Notes: a model not told the origin generated them from the sequence alone. A stretch of DNA of 64,000 bases from an uncultured candidate division WPS-2 bacterium (GCA_937927945.1 CALEYW010000090.1:1-64000), one strand, 5' to 3'. Shown: positions 50,951 to 59,334, counted from the stretch's first letter. Made by a program: numbers and translations.

Positions 50951-51349
50951 GTGAATAAACGTCTTGCCGCTCTTATTACGGTAGCCGCGGTCACGCTCGG
51001 CACGTCGGCGGCCCTCGCAAAGCCATCACCTGCCCCGCACCATGCCGCGAGCACGTCCGCGGCTTCAAAGGACATGGTCGGCATGTGCAGCGCGATGATG
51101 AGCGAAATGATGGCCGATCCCGTAATGCGCAAGCGCATGAACGATTTGATGCAGAAGCACATGTCCAAAATGATGCAGAACGGGATGACCAATGGTTCCG
51201 GCATGATGAACGGCGCGCACGGCGGCATGATGGGCGGCCCGCACGGCGGCATGATGGGCGGCCCGCACGGCGGCATGATGAACGGCTCGCCAAGCCCCAT
51301 GCCCAGCGTACCGCCTTCCATCGCTCCTACGACTCGCCCACCAGGATAG
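50951..51349 (+). CDS. Secreted Met/His/Gly-rich metal-binding protein
   Basis: This 132-aa exported protein (signal 'KRLAALITVAAVTLGTSAALA') has a helical part with many Met ('MVGMCSAMMSEMMADPVMRKRMNDL', region), then tandem GGMMGGPH repeats. Met and His spacing is suited to Cu(I), as in periplasmic copper sponges. A GTG start is used, with GAGGA 11 bases upstream. It lies behind the RND operon with its own promoter. Confidence 0.8.
   Translation: MNKRLAALITVAAVTLGTSAALAKPSPAPHHAASTSAASKDMVGMCSAMMSEMMADPVMRKRMNDLMQKHMSKMMQNGMTNGSGMMNGAHGGMMGGPHGGMMGGPHGGMMNGSPSPMPSVPPSIAPTTRPPG
51221..51286 (+). repeat. Tandem 24-bp repeats encoding GGMMGGPH
   Basis: Two exact copies of a 24-bp unit (51221-51244, 51245-51268) and a partial third encode GGMMGGPH. 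The exact identity of the copies suggests recent expansion by slippage; copy number may vary between strains and change metal capacity. Confidence 0.85.
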
Positions 51350-51479
51350 CGACTTCGGTCCCTCCCGCATGATTCGACCCGCGCGAAAACACGCGGCTCG
51401 ATCGGTACGGTGTTTGGGGAACCAATAGTGTGCGGAGAGATCGCGCCCGGCCGGCTCTGCAGCGGAGGTGGGTCGTCAA

Positions 51480-51498
51480 CTGCTAGTTCATCTAGCAG
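51480..51498. promoter_or_regulatory. Inverted repeat CTGCTAG-TTCAT-CTAGCAG
   Basis: Perfect 7-bp arms lie in the 304-base gap 51350-51653, 156 bases before the next gene. The arms contain the same CTGCTA/TAGCAG half-sites as the blaI copy 2 operator. Nothing else in the gap resembles a gene. Confidence 0.55.
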
Positions 51499-51590
51499 CT
51501 CATCGACGGAATCGTCCATCGACGAAAGTCGAGGCCAGGTCCGAAGCCCTTCATTGCTCGTCCGGCCGATCTTGACAGAACCGAACGCAT

Positions 51591-51634
51591 CTGCTAATCA
51601 TCATAGTATCAAGACCCGCTATCTTACTTAGCAG
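51591..51634. promoter_or_regulatory. Paired half-sites CTGCTAA ... TTAGCAG
   Basis: The two 7-bp arms (51591-51597, 51628-51634) are exact complements 30 bases apart, with the second arm 19 bases before the ATG at 51654. They probably belong to the same BlaI-type regulon; this spacing would allow two dimers or a loop. Confidence 0.45.
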
Positions 51635-51653
51635 GCGCTCCGCAAAGGAGTGA

Positions 51654-52031
51654 GTGATGCAAACGATTCTTGGGCGGCCTCGGGTCGCGCTAGCCGTGGC
51701 CACGCTTGCGCTGGGAGGTACGCTCGTCGGCATCTCTGCTCAGCGACCGGCGATCGCAGACGCGACGACCAGCGCGCCCGTGAGCGTTGCGGTGTGCCAA
51801 GCGACGACTTTCAAGGGCTGGGCCTCGCAGCGATTCTTTCTTGCCTACGAGAACCACCAATCGGTGCCCGCGGACCTCATCCGATTCCTCGTCGACTTCC
51901 GTCGAGGCGACAAGCCTCAAACCTTCACCGAGAACTGACTGCAGCATCTGGCCGGAACGTTCTCTTCAGGCACACGCGTGGTCTATGTGCACTTCGTAGA
52001 GCCGCGTCGGCAGGCCCGGCAGGGCAGCTGA
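51654..52031 (+). pseudogene. Secreted protein, paralog of the 41.7 kb gene, with in-frame TGA
   Basis: The signal peptide (ALAVATLALGGTLVGISA) is followed by 'VSVAVCQATTFKGWASQRFFLAYENHQSVPADLIRFLVDF' (region). TGA at 51936-51938 stops this frame, but it reopens as 'LQHLAGTFSSGTRVVYVHFVEPRR' to 52031, matching the end of the 41.7 kb paralog ('VVRVHYVDG'). No Cys stands at that point in the paralog, so this is probably a nonsense mutation rather than recoding. A good AGGAG precedes the ATG. Confidence 0.6.
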
Positions 52032-52098
52032 GGCTTTGAGCAAGCGTCTGCGTCAGAGGGGATGAAAACCTAGAGCCGCTTATAGGGGACCGATTCGT

Positions 52099-52122
52099 AT
52101 ATTCGCGGATGTTCTTGAATAT
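52099..52122. promoter_or_regulatory. ATATTC ... GAATAT inverted repeat at the ArsR gene start
   Basis: Two 6-bp arms with a 12-nt spacer overlap the start of the ArsR-rhodanese gene. A/T-rich imperfect palindromes of this kind are common ArsR/SmtB operators, so autoregulation is likely. Confidence 0.5.
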
Positions 52123-52807
52123 GGCGGAACGGCGTACCAACCGAAGGCGGAAGCGGCACTTCAAGGACGAGCTCTACGCTGCGGTTGCGCGCGTCCCCGC
52201 GGCACTCGCGAACGGTCACCGACTCGAGCTTCTCGACCTGCTCTCGCAACGGCCCCGCACGGTCCAGGACGTCGCCGCGGAGGCCGGCATCACGGTCGCG
52301 AACGCGTCGCAGCACCACCAGGTGCTGGCGCGGTGCGGCCTGGTCGCAGTGGAGCGCCGCGGAACGTTCGCCCATTACCGCGCCGCCGGGCCGGCCGTGT
52401 ATCGGCTGCTCGTCGAGCTGCGAGCTGTCGCGGAAGCCGCCGACTCCTCCGTCGCAGAAGCCGAGCGCTCATATTTCGGTCCGCGCGAGCCCGGAATACG
52501 GACCATTGACGGCGCGCGCGACGCACTCGCGAACGCGCACACCGCGCTGCTCGACGCTCGTCCTCGCGAGGAATACGAAGAGGCGCATCTCCCCGGCGCG
52601 ATCAGCGCGCCGCTTGACGCGCTGCGATCCGGCAAGGTCGCGTTGCCGCGATCGAAGCGATACGTCGTCTACTGCCGTGGACCGTACTGCGTCTTCGCCG
52701 ACGAGGCGGTCGCCTTGCTGCGCGAGCGCGGGCTCGAGGCGAGACGCCTTTCGCTCGGACCAGCGGAATGGGTCGCCGCCGGCGGCGAAGTGCAGCGTGT
52801 CGGCTGA
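52109..52807 (+). CDS. ArsR-family regulator fused to a rhodanese domain
   Basis: This 232-aa protein has two domains. Residues 15-105 form an ArsR winged helix ('LANGHRLELLDLLSQRPRTVQDVAAEAGITVANASQHHQVLARCGLV', region). Residues 125-230 form a rhodanese with 'LLDARPREEYEEAHLPGAI' and an active-site loop 'YVVYCRGPYCVFADEAVALL', where the first Cys would carry a persulfide. Such fusions sense sulfide or persulfide and control sulfur-oxidation genes. The neighbouring metallo-hydrolase of persulfide-dioxygenase type fits that role. ATG 52121 is an alternative start. Confidence 0.88.
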   Translation: MFLNMAERRTNRRRKRHFKDELYAAVARVPAALANGHRLELLDLLSQRPRTVQDVAAEAGITVANASQHHQVLARCGLVAVERRGTFAHYRAAGPAVYRLLVELRAVAEAADSSVAEAERSYFGPREPGIRTIDGARDALANAHTALLDARPREEYEEAHLPGAISAPLDALRSGKVALPRSKRYVVYCRGPYCVFADEAVALLRERGLEARRLSLGPAEWVAAGGEVQRVG

Positions 52808-53593
52808 AACGGCCGGCCGTGTTCGTCTCGGTCTCGCGCAGAACGCGACGCAATTCTGGCTGCTCGTCGCCGTGAACGCGTTCGTCGGCTCGATGGTCGG
52901 TATCGAGCGCGACGTGCTGCCGCACGCTTTGAGGCTTCGCGCGGCGAGCCGTCCAACCAGGTGGCGGGATCGTCCTTCGCTGCGTTGTTTGCGCGCGTCT
53001 CCTGGAAAGACCGCACGCTCTCGTCCATCAGCCAGGCCGGACTCGTGAACAATCTCAACGACGGCCTGGCCTGGGGCCTCCTGCCATTGCACTTCGCCGC
53101 CGCCGGTCTCGCGATCGAGCGCATCGCGATCCTCTCGGCCGTCTAATCCGGTCACGTGGGGAGTCTCCCAACTCCTCACGGGCGCGCTATCCGACCGCGT
53201 CGGCCGCAAATGGATGATCGCGGGCGGCATGTGGTGCAGGCGTTCGCGATCGCGCTCTTCCTTGTCCCGGCCAACTTCGCGCTGTGGTTCGCCGCAGCCG
53301 TGCTGCTCGGCGTCGGGACCGCCATGGTGTACCCCACGCTTCTCGCCGCGATCGGCGACGTCGTGGATCCGCTCGTGCGCGCGTCCTCCGTCGGGGTGTA
53401 CCGGTTGTGGCGAGACTCGGGCTACGCGTTCGGAGCGCTGGTCTCCGGCATCGTCGCGCACCAGCTGGGGCAGGACGCCGCGATCGCGGTCGTCGCCGCA
53501 CTCACGCTGGGATCCGGCGCGATCGTCGCCGTGCGCATGCGCGAGACGCTTTCGCAAGCTCGCGCGCTCGCGACCCAACGTGCATCGGTATGA
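52797..53593 (+). pseudogene. MFS transporter, frameshifted and internally deleted
   Basis: The pieces are 'QFWLLVAVNAFVGSMVGIERDVLPH' (N-terminus, frame of GTG 52797), 'SWKDRTLSSISQAGLVNNLNDGLAWGLLPLHFAAAGL' (middle, region), and 'FLVPANFALWFAAAVLLGVGTAMVYPTLLAAIGDV' (C-terminal half, region), in different frames. About 150-200 residues are missing after the first helix. Frame changes occur near 53150 (a TAA where 'TAC' is expected) and near 53240. Originally the second gene of the ArsR-rhodanese operon. Confidence 0.8.
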
Positions 53594-54309
53594 TTTTTCG
53601 ACAGGTCCTTCGCGCCGAGACCGGCTGCGCATCCTACGTCTTCGGTTGAAGCGGCCAAGACCGCGCAGCGGTCGTCGATCCTCAGTTCGAGGTCGCTCAA
53701 TACTTGGAAATCGCGAGCCGCGACGGCATGCGGATCGAAGCGGTGTTCTCGACTCACGTCCATGCGGACCATCGCTCGGGCGAACGAGAACTCGCGTCTA
53801 GAGCCGGCGCGGCGCTCTACCATCATCGTTCCGCCGAGTTGGAATATGCGTTCACGCCGCTCGACGACGGCGCGGAGATATCCCTCGGCAACGTCGTCGT
53901 TCGCGCGCTCCACACGCCGGGACACACGCCGGAAAGCCTGTCGTTGCTCGTAGCAGATCGGACCCGATCCGACGAGCCGTGGATGGTTCTTTCCGGCGAC
54001 ACCCTGTTCGTCGGCGACGTCGGAAGGCCCGACTTCGGCGGCGCTGACGCCGGACGCGAGTTGCACAATTCCCTGCAACGGCTCCTCGCGCTGCCCGACT
54101 ACGTAGAGGTCTACCCGGCCCGCATTTCGGGAAGTCCGTGCGGACGTGCGATGAGCGGCAAGCCGTCCTCGACCATCGGGTTCGAGCGCCGCCACAACGC
54201 CGCGCTCCAGCACGCCGACGGAGAGACGTTCATCGCCGCGCTTTTCGAGGGGCTCACCCCCAAGCCGCCCGGCTTTCTGGAAATGATCGCAACGAATCGC
54301 GGCCGCTAG
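53590..54309 (+). CDS. MBL-fold metallo-hydrolase (persulfide dioxygenase-like), possible selenoprotein
   Basis: A 240-codon frame is broken only by TGA at 53647-53649 (codon 20). It reads 'FRQVLRAETGCASYVFG' - TGA - 'SGQDRAAVVDPQFEVAQYL', then 'FSTHVHADHRSGERELA' (zinc ligands His56, His58, Asp60, His61), 'LHTPGHTPESLSLL', 'GDTLFVGDVGRPDF', 'RAMSGKPSSTIGFERRHNAAL'. As I recall, relatives often read 'YVFGC' here, so the TGA stands at a Cys position. A hairpin follows. The ATG overlaps the MFS stop. Family role: persulfide or glyoxalase II-type hydrolysis/oxidation. A plain nonsense mutation is the alternative, given the decayed neighbour. Confidence 0.6.
53659..53673 (+). promoter_or_regulatory. 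Candidate SECIS-type hairpin (metallo-hydrolase)
   Basis: GACCGC-GCA-GCGGUC is a perfect 6-bp stem with a three-base loop whose first base is G and lies 16 bases after the UGA. This is at the edge of the accepted bacterial SECIS geometry, and the loop is small. Weaker than the other two candidates. Confidence 0.35.
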
Positions 54310-54344
54310 GACGGGGCTGCTCGGCGCGTAAGAGGGGCGGTATC

Positions 54345-55076
54345 ATGACGGCCCCGCTCCTGGTCGCTACCGTCGCCGCGGTCGGCGTTCTGCACACTCT
54401 CGTTCCCGACCACTGGGCGCCGATCGTCGTCGTCGGCCGGCAGCAGGGCTGGTCCGTGGTCCGCACGGCGCGTGCGGCGGCCCTTGCCGGTTTCGGCCAC
54501 GTCACATCGACGCTGGTGCTCGGGCTCGTCCTTTGGGCCGTCGGCGCCTCGCTGGCTGTTCGCTACGGGCACGCGGTCAACGTTGTCGCGGCCGTCGCAT
54601 TGATGGGGTTCGGAGCGTGGATCGGATACTCGGGCTGGCGCGAGCTGCGCGAGGGACACGATCACGGTCATTCGCACCGGGCGCATGCGCACATCCACCG
54701 TCACGACGGTACCGAGCACGTCCACTGGCACGAACATCACGAAGGGGATTGGCACGCGGACGAGAGCGGCGTCGCGGTCATGCACGATCACGACCACGCC
54801 GTCGCGGGGAGGACCGCGCTTCTGCTGATCCTCGGTTCGTCGCCGATGATCGAGGGGCTTCCCGCGTTCTTCGCGGCGTCGACCTACGGACCGGCGCTGA
54901 TCGGCGTGATGGCCTGCGTCTTCGCAGCCTCGACGATCGCGACGTACGTCACCGTGTCGTGCGTTGCGATCGCCGGGCTGCAACGGGTCACGCTCGGACC
55001 GCTCGAACGATACGGCGAAGTCCTCAGCGGCACGTTCGTCGCTCTGGTGGGAGTCTACGCGCTGATCACCGCGTGA
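54345..55076 (+). CDS. NicO/RcnA-like membrane exporter with His-rich loop
   Basis: This 243-aa membrane protein has 'VLHTLVPDHWAPIVVV' in helix 1 (the HxxxPDH motif of NicO-type Ni/Co exporters), 'LAGFGHVTSTLVLGLVL', then a cytoplasmic loop of about 55 residues with some 20 His ('HDHGHSHRAHAHIHRH', 'HVHWHEHHEGDWH'), and three more helices. It would export divalent metal. The ATG at 54345 follows AGAGGGG. It comes 36 bases after the metallo-hydrolase gene and could be the target of the RcnR-like sensor, which has lost its own ATPase, though no C-tract operator was noticed here. Confidence 0.78.
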   Translation: MTAPLLVATVAAVGVLHTLVPDHWAPIVVVGRQQGWSVVRTARAAALAGFGHVTSTLVLGLVLWAVGASLAVRYGHAVNVVAAVALMGFGAWIGYSGWRELREGHDHGHSHRAHAHIHRHDGTEHVHWHEHHEGDWHADESGVAVMHDHDHAVAGRTALLLILGSSPMIEGLPAFFAASTYGPALIGVMACVFAASTIATYVTVSCVAIAGLQRVTLGPLERYGEVLSGTFVALVGVYALITA

Positions 55077-55130
55077 CCGTCGGAGCAAGCGCCGAGGAGC
55101 GGTCCGTCGGACGGCAACGAAGAGCGGCAT

Positions 55131-56825
55131 ATGTGGCTGATGCGCGTGGCCTGGTTCCTTCTGACGATCGCCTTGTGCGGCAGTGCCGCAGTCGCGCAGG
55201 TCTTTCCGGTCCCCGAAGCCGGGACGGGAAGCGCCGGGCCGTTCGACACGCGTCAAGAAGGGCTCTATACCACCGCGACTGTCGTCCTCGACGGCGTGAC
55301 GCTATTCCGCGTTGCGACCATCGGCCCGCCTGGTGCCGGAGGACTCACGGCGGCGACGCGCGCGTTGCAGGTCGACAGCGCGCTGCAGCAGATCGTCGCG
55401 ATCGATCCGGACACCGGTGCGCCCGGATGGGACCCCACAACCCTTCGCGTCCGCGTTCATCACGAGAAAGATCAAGCGACGATTGACGTCGTCGACGCTC
55501 GCCACTCGACGCCGGTGACGATCGTGACCGTGACGTCGGTCGACGCAAAGTATCATCAGGCAAGCGTCGACGACGTCGCCGACGCCTGGCGGCAGATCTT
55601 GCAGACGGCGCTCGTGCAAGCGCTCCACAAGCGCGAACCGGCGGTCGAGCGACATCACCTGCAACTCATCATGAGGGTGGGACTCGGCCTCGCCCTGGCG
55701 ACTGCCGTCGTGCTGGTCGTCCTACGGACGTTGCGACGGCGGATTGCGGAGCTCACCGAGGAACTAGCGCGGCGCGAAGCCTCCCCGGAAGCAAAGAGCC
55801 CGCCGCCGGCGACCGACGCCCCGGAGCATGCGGCAGTTCGCCGTCGCGCTTTGGCTGTGGCGCTTCGTACCGCGGCGCCGTGGCAACGTCTGAAGTGGCT
55901 GCAGGCCTTCGCCGCACTCCTGGTCTGGCTGCTTCTCCTCGCGTGGTTCATCACCGTGACGTGGGCGCTGGGTCTGTTTCCGCAGACGACCCCGCTAGCG
56001 AGCGCGCTCTCGCGCGGCGGTACGGCGATCGGGATCATTTGGTTTGCGACCGGGGTCTTGAACCGGTTGGGCGACCTGCTGATCTCTCGGGTCGCGGCGG
56101 AGTGGCGGATCAGGCACTATCCCAGCTCGGAAGAACGCGCTCGCGCGCTGCTGCGCGTACCGACGATTGCGAGTGCGCTGGCCGGATTCAAGGCGTTCAT
56201 CCTCGTCACGCTTGCCGCGTTCTTCACGCTGGGGCAATTGGGTTTGCCGATCGGGTCCGTCGTGACGATCGGCAGCGTGGTCGCGCTTGCCATCACCTTC
56301 GCGACGCAGAACTTCTTGCGCGACTTCGTCGGCGGGCTGACGGTCTTGTTCGAGGATCAGTACGCCGTCGGCGATTTCGTCACGATCAACAGCCACACGG
56401 GCCTGGTGGAACGGCTGACCCTGCGCATGGTCCAGGTGCGCGATCCGATCGGAAGCGTCGTCACGATCGCACACGGCGCCGTCACGGCCGCTGCGAACCA
56501 TTCACGGGATTGGTCGCGGATCGACTATCGGGTGTCGATCGATCCGGGCGCCGATCCGCAAGCGGCGATCGAACGGATCCGTGCGAGCCTCGACGAGCTC
56601 GCCCAGGACCCGGACTTCCGCGGTTCGCTGCTCCTACCGATCGAATGGATCGGCGTCGACGGGTTCACGCGGGACTGGACGCTGATTCGTGCGAGCATCC
56701 GAACCGCGCCGCTGCGCCAGTTCGAACTGCGACGCCAGATCAATGCGCGCGTTCGGCGCGGCCTGGCAGAAGCGGGGATCGGGTACGGCCCGCCGATCCC
56801 GGCCGAGTTCATCTCCGTCGTGTAG
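55131..56825 (+). CDS. MscS-family mechanosensitive channel
   Basis: This 564-aa protein has a signal peptide, a periplasmic domain of about 150 aa, and several helices from about 178. The MscS core follows: pore helix 'LGQLGLPIGSVVTIGSVVALAITFATQNFLRDFVGGL' (region), then the beta domain 'FEDQYAVGDFVTINSHTGLVERLTLRMVQVRDPIG' (region). It opens under membrane tension to release solutes. The extra N-terminal domain makes it longer than E. coli MscS (286 aa). It stands as a single gene. Confidence 0.9.
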   Translation: MWLMRVAWFLLTIALCGSAAVAQVFPVPEAGTGSAGPFDTRQEGLYTTATVVLDGVTLFRVATIGPPGAGGLTAATRALQVDSALQQIVAIDPDTGAPGWDPTTLRVRVHHEKDQATIDVVDARHSTPVTIVTVTSVDAKYHQASVDDVADAWRQILQTALVQALHKREPAVERHHLQLIMRVGLGLALATAVVLVVLRTLRRRIAELTEELARREASPEAKSPPPATDAPEHAAVRRRALAVALRTAAPWQRLKWLQAFAALLVWLLLLAWFITVTWALGLFPQTTPLASALSRGGTAIGIIWFATGVLNRLGDLLISRVAAEWRIRHYPSSEERARALLRVPTIASALAGFKAFILVTLAAFFTLGQLGLPIGSVVTIGSVVALAITFATQNFLRDFVGGLTVLFEDQYAVGDFVTINSHTGLVERLTLRMVQVRDPIGSVVTIAHGAVTAAANHSRDWSRIDYRVSIDPGADPQAAIERIRASLDELAQDPDFRGSLLLPIEWIGVDGFTRDWTLIRASIRTAPLRQFELRRQINARVRRGLAEAGIGYGPPIPAEFISVV

Positions 56826-56846
56826 CGAACGCAGCCGCGGGCGCGC

Positions 56847-57611
56847 TCAGCCCTCTTGTTCCGTCGGCCGGATCAGCAGTTCGTTGATCGCGACGTGACG
56901 AGGGCGGCTGATGACGTAGAGGATGGCGTCGGCGATGTCGGACGCCTGCATCCGCTCCATCGCCCCGAATCGCGCTCTCATCTGCTCGAGGACTTCGGGC
57001 CGATTGTGGCCGGCGAGTTCCGTCGCGACCGCACCGGGCTCGACCAGCGACACGCGCACGTGGCTCCTGGTCACCTCTTGGCGCAACGCTTCGCTGTACG
57101 CGCCCACCCCGAACTTGGTCGCGTTGTACACGCCGGCGCCGCTTCGCGCGACGCGCCCGGCGACCGAACTGACGTTCACGACGTCCGCGACGCGGCGCGG
57201 CTCGCTTTCAGCCGCCCGCACCAGGTGCGGCAATGCTGCGAGCGTGCAGCGCATCAGCGCGGTCAGATTCAAGTCGACCATGCGCTGCCACTCGCTCGGG
57301 TCCGCACCGGAGATCGGCCCGAGCAGCATGAGGCCCGCATTGTTGATCAGCGCGTCGAGCCGCCCGAATCCGGCGACCGTTTTCTCGACGATCCCGACCG
57401 CATCTGCGGCGACCGTGATATCGGCTTCGAGCACGAGCGCTTCGACGCCGTGGCTCCTGATGAGCTCGGCGAGCGCGTCGAGACGGTCCTTGCGGCGCGC
57501 GGCGAGCGCGACGTTCATCCCGGCCTCTGCGAGTGCGATCGCCGTCGCTTCGCCGATCCCGGAACTGGCGCCGGTGACGAGCGCGGTCGTGCCTTTGAGC
57601 GTCTGTGCCAT
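56847..57611 (-). CDS. Short-chain dehydrogenase/reductase (SDR)
   Basis: This 254-aa classical SDR has the NADP-binding 'ALVTGASSGIGEATAIALAEAG' (region), 'ALAARRKDRLDALAE', 'DALINNAGLMLLGP', catalytic Ser in 'VVNVSSVAGRV' and the 'YNATK' Tyr/Lys pair, then 'VSLVEPGAVATELAGH'. It oxidises or reduces an alcohol/carbonyl; the substrate is unknown. ATG 57611 begins at the domain; the open frame upstream is antisense to other DNA. No operon partner. Confidence 0.92.
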   Translation of the reverse strand: MAQTLKGTTALVTGASSGIGEATAIALAEAGMNVALAARRKDRLDALAELIRSHGVEALVLEADITVAADAVGIVEKTVAGFGRLDALINNAGLMLLGPISGADPSEWQRMVDLNLTALMRCTLAALPHLVRAAESEPRRVADVVNVSSVAGRVARSGAGVYNATKFGVGAYSEALRQEVTRSHVRVSLVEPGAVATELAGHNRPEVLEQMRARFGAMERMQASDIADAILYVISRPRHVAINELLIRPTEQEG

Positions 57612-57697
57612 CCCGTCTCCGAACACATGCGGGCGCCCGAAGGAGGCGCTCGTCTCGCGAGAGGGATATCCGTGTCGATCCGGCGCACGGTGATGAC

Positions 57698-57886
57698 ATG
57701 GCCGCAAAGAAGAAAATCGCACCCCCGAAGCCGCTTCCGAACCGGTCGTGGTCCGAGCTGACCAAAGCCGAACAGAATGCCGAGTACACGCGCGCGCTGC
57801 ATGCATATGCGCAAGGAGCCGGGGAGAACCCGTCGACGCGCCTGCAGTACTACCGCGTGCGGAGCGCCTCCGAAGCGAGCGCCTAG
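57698..57886 (+). CDS. Small Lys/Pro-rich protein, 62 aa
   Basis: ATG 57698 begins MAAKKKIAPPKPLPNRSWSE, then a helical 'LTKAEQNAEYTRALHAYAQGAGENP'. It is soluble and basic at the N-terminus. It lies between two minus-strand genes and overlaps neither. I do not recognise the family; coding character is supported by composition only. Confidence 0.5.
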   Translation: MAAKKKIAPPKPLPNRSWSELTKAEQNAEYTRALHAYAQGAGENPSTRLQYYRVRSASEASA

Positions 57887-57897
57887 GGTCTGGCCCC

Positions 57898-58458
57898 TCA
57901 CGACCTCGCGATCGCGAAGAGCTTGCTCACCGTGTTCCAATTGCGGCCGGTGCAGCGCATTCCGAGCTTCTTCTCGATCGTCGCGATGGTCAGCCGGGAT
58001 TCCCCGATGCCGGCAGGATACACCGCGTATGCCTGCCGGCCGTCGAACCGCACGATCTCCGGCCCGCTGATCGATGCCTGGAGCGCTTCGACGTTCGCGC
58101 TCCCCGGCACGCCCTTCAAGAACAGGACGACGAGATGGCTGGGGTCACGCTCGGCTTCCTCTTCGAACGGATTGCGCTCGACGACGCCCTTCCACTCCGG
58201 AACGGTACGCACGAAGAAGTCCGTGGTGAGCTGCAAGCGCTTTGCTGCTTCCGCTTCGAGGAAGCGCTCGATATCCGCACTGCCTACGGCGTCACTGCGG
58301 AATACGACGTTGCCGCTCTGCAGGAGCGAGCGCACGTCGGCAAAGCCGAGCTCTTCGAGCCAGCCGCGGAGGTCCGACATCGGGACCGGTTTGCGGCCGC
58401 CGACGTTCACGGCGCGCAGCAGCGCAATCACGGTGCTCGTCGTCGGCGTCTGTGCCAT
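57898..58458 (-). CDS. DUF1697 family protein
   Basis: This 186-aa protein has the DUF1697 opening 'VIALLRAVNVGGRKPVPMSDLRGWLEELGF' (region), 'VRSLLQSGNVVFRS' and the C-terminal 'RNWNTVSKLFAIA'. The function is unknown. ATG 58458 gives the family N-terminus. It seems to be an isolated housekeeping-type gene. Confidence 0.9.
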   Translation of the reverse strand: MAQTPTTSTVIALLRAVNVGGRKPVPMSDLRGWLEELGFADVRSLLQSGNVVFRSDAVGSADIERFLEAEAAKRLQLTTDFFVRTVPEWKGVVERNPFEEEAERDPSHLVVLFLKGVPGSANVEALQASISGPEIVRFDGRQAYAVYPAGIGESRLTIATIEKKLGMRCTGRNWNTVSKLFAIARS

Positions 58459-58529
58459 CGGTTGAGCCTTCGCCGCGAAAGCAGGTGACCCCGACGAACC
58501 GGGTACGTGCGGACGCCGGAGGGCCACCG

Positions 58530-58801
58530 TCAGTGGGTGAGCGTGGCGATGAACGCCTTCACGGCAGCGCGTGCGTCAGGGGCGTTGACGATTTGATCGT
58601 GCGTTCTTGTGCGCTGGCCGGCGGCGCGGCGAGGATTACGCCCGCGACCGGCGTCTGCGACGCGGCGTATGCGGCAATCGCGGTGCCGAGCGAGAACCCG
58701 TAGAGGACGACGCCCCGCGCGCCCGCGATCGCGCGGTAGGTTGCGTCGTTCTTGTCGAGCGTCACCCCGTTTCGGTTGAAGAACACGATCCGTCGGTGCT
58801 T
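58530..58801 (-). pseudogene. Alpha/beta-hydrolase fragment
   Basis: The minus frame has 'VFFNRNGVTLDKNDATYRAIAGARGVVLYGFSLGTAIAAYAAS' (region), with the nucleophile elbow GFSLG of an alpha/beta hydrolase, and 'VAGVILAAPPASAQ'. After about 58570 another frame carries what looks like the C-terminus ('AARAAVKAFIATLTH'). Both ends are cut and at least 100 residues are missing. Confidence 0.6.
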
Positions 58802-58889
58802 TCGAATCGGCGCCCACGTACGACACAGAACACACCGAGAAGAACGGTTCGTATCAACTCAGACCTCGACTTCAACGAAGGAGTGCGGT

Positions 58890-59243
58890 TCAGCGCGGTT
58901 TGGACTCGTGCAGCCAGATTTGGTTGCCGTCGGGGTCGCGCACGAGCGAGATCCGGCAGTTCGATAGGTCGTGCGGCTCAGAGGCCTCGATGCCGCGCCC
59001 GCTCAACGCCGTTCGGTAGCCGTCGAGATCGGCGACCTCGAGCGCGAACGACTGCGCGGATCCGGGAGTGCCGACCTGTTCGAAGTTTCCGATCCCGAAC
59101 GTCGTGCCCGCGACCTCGAACTCGACCCAGAAATCCGACTCGATCCCCGCCTTCTGCAAGCCGAGCCCGTCGCCATAGAACGCGACGGCGCGCGGCATGT
59201 CGGTGACGGGATACATGATGAACGCAACGTGGTCGATGGCCAT
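58890..59243 (-). CDS. VOC-family (glyoxalase/bleomycin-resistance fold) protein
   Basis: This 117-aa protein is a single VOC domain: 'IDHVAFIMYPVTDMPRAVAFYGDGLGL', 'WVEFEVAGTTFGIGN', 'VADLDGYRTALSGRGIEA', 'SLVRDPDGNQIWLHE' (metal ligands His and Glu). It could be a lyase, dioxygenase or binding protein; the substrate is unknown. The ATG at 59243 is the family start. Divergent from the UGA-containing peroxiredoxin gene. Confidence 0.88.
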   Translation of the reverse strand: MAIDHVAFIMYPVTDMPRAVAFYGDGLGLQKAGIESDFWVEFEVAGTTFGIGNFEQVGTPGSAQSFALEVADLDGYRTALSGRGIEASEPHDLSNCRISLVRDPDGNQIWLHESKPR

Positions 59244-59334
59244 GTTCGCAAAGACTCCTCGCGGGTGCAGGCGTGGGCGTCGAGTTTCGGGCGCGGTGAA
59301 GGACGGCACCTCTCCGGAAGGAACGCTCGGCTCG

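Noticed and set aside
51936..51938. In-frame TGA in the secreted protein as a further selenocysteine codon
   Set aside because: The paralog has no Cys there and no SECIS-like hairpin follows; a nonsense mutation is simpler.
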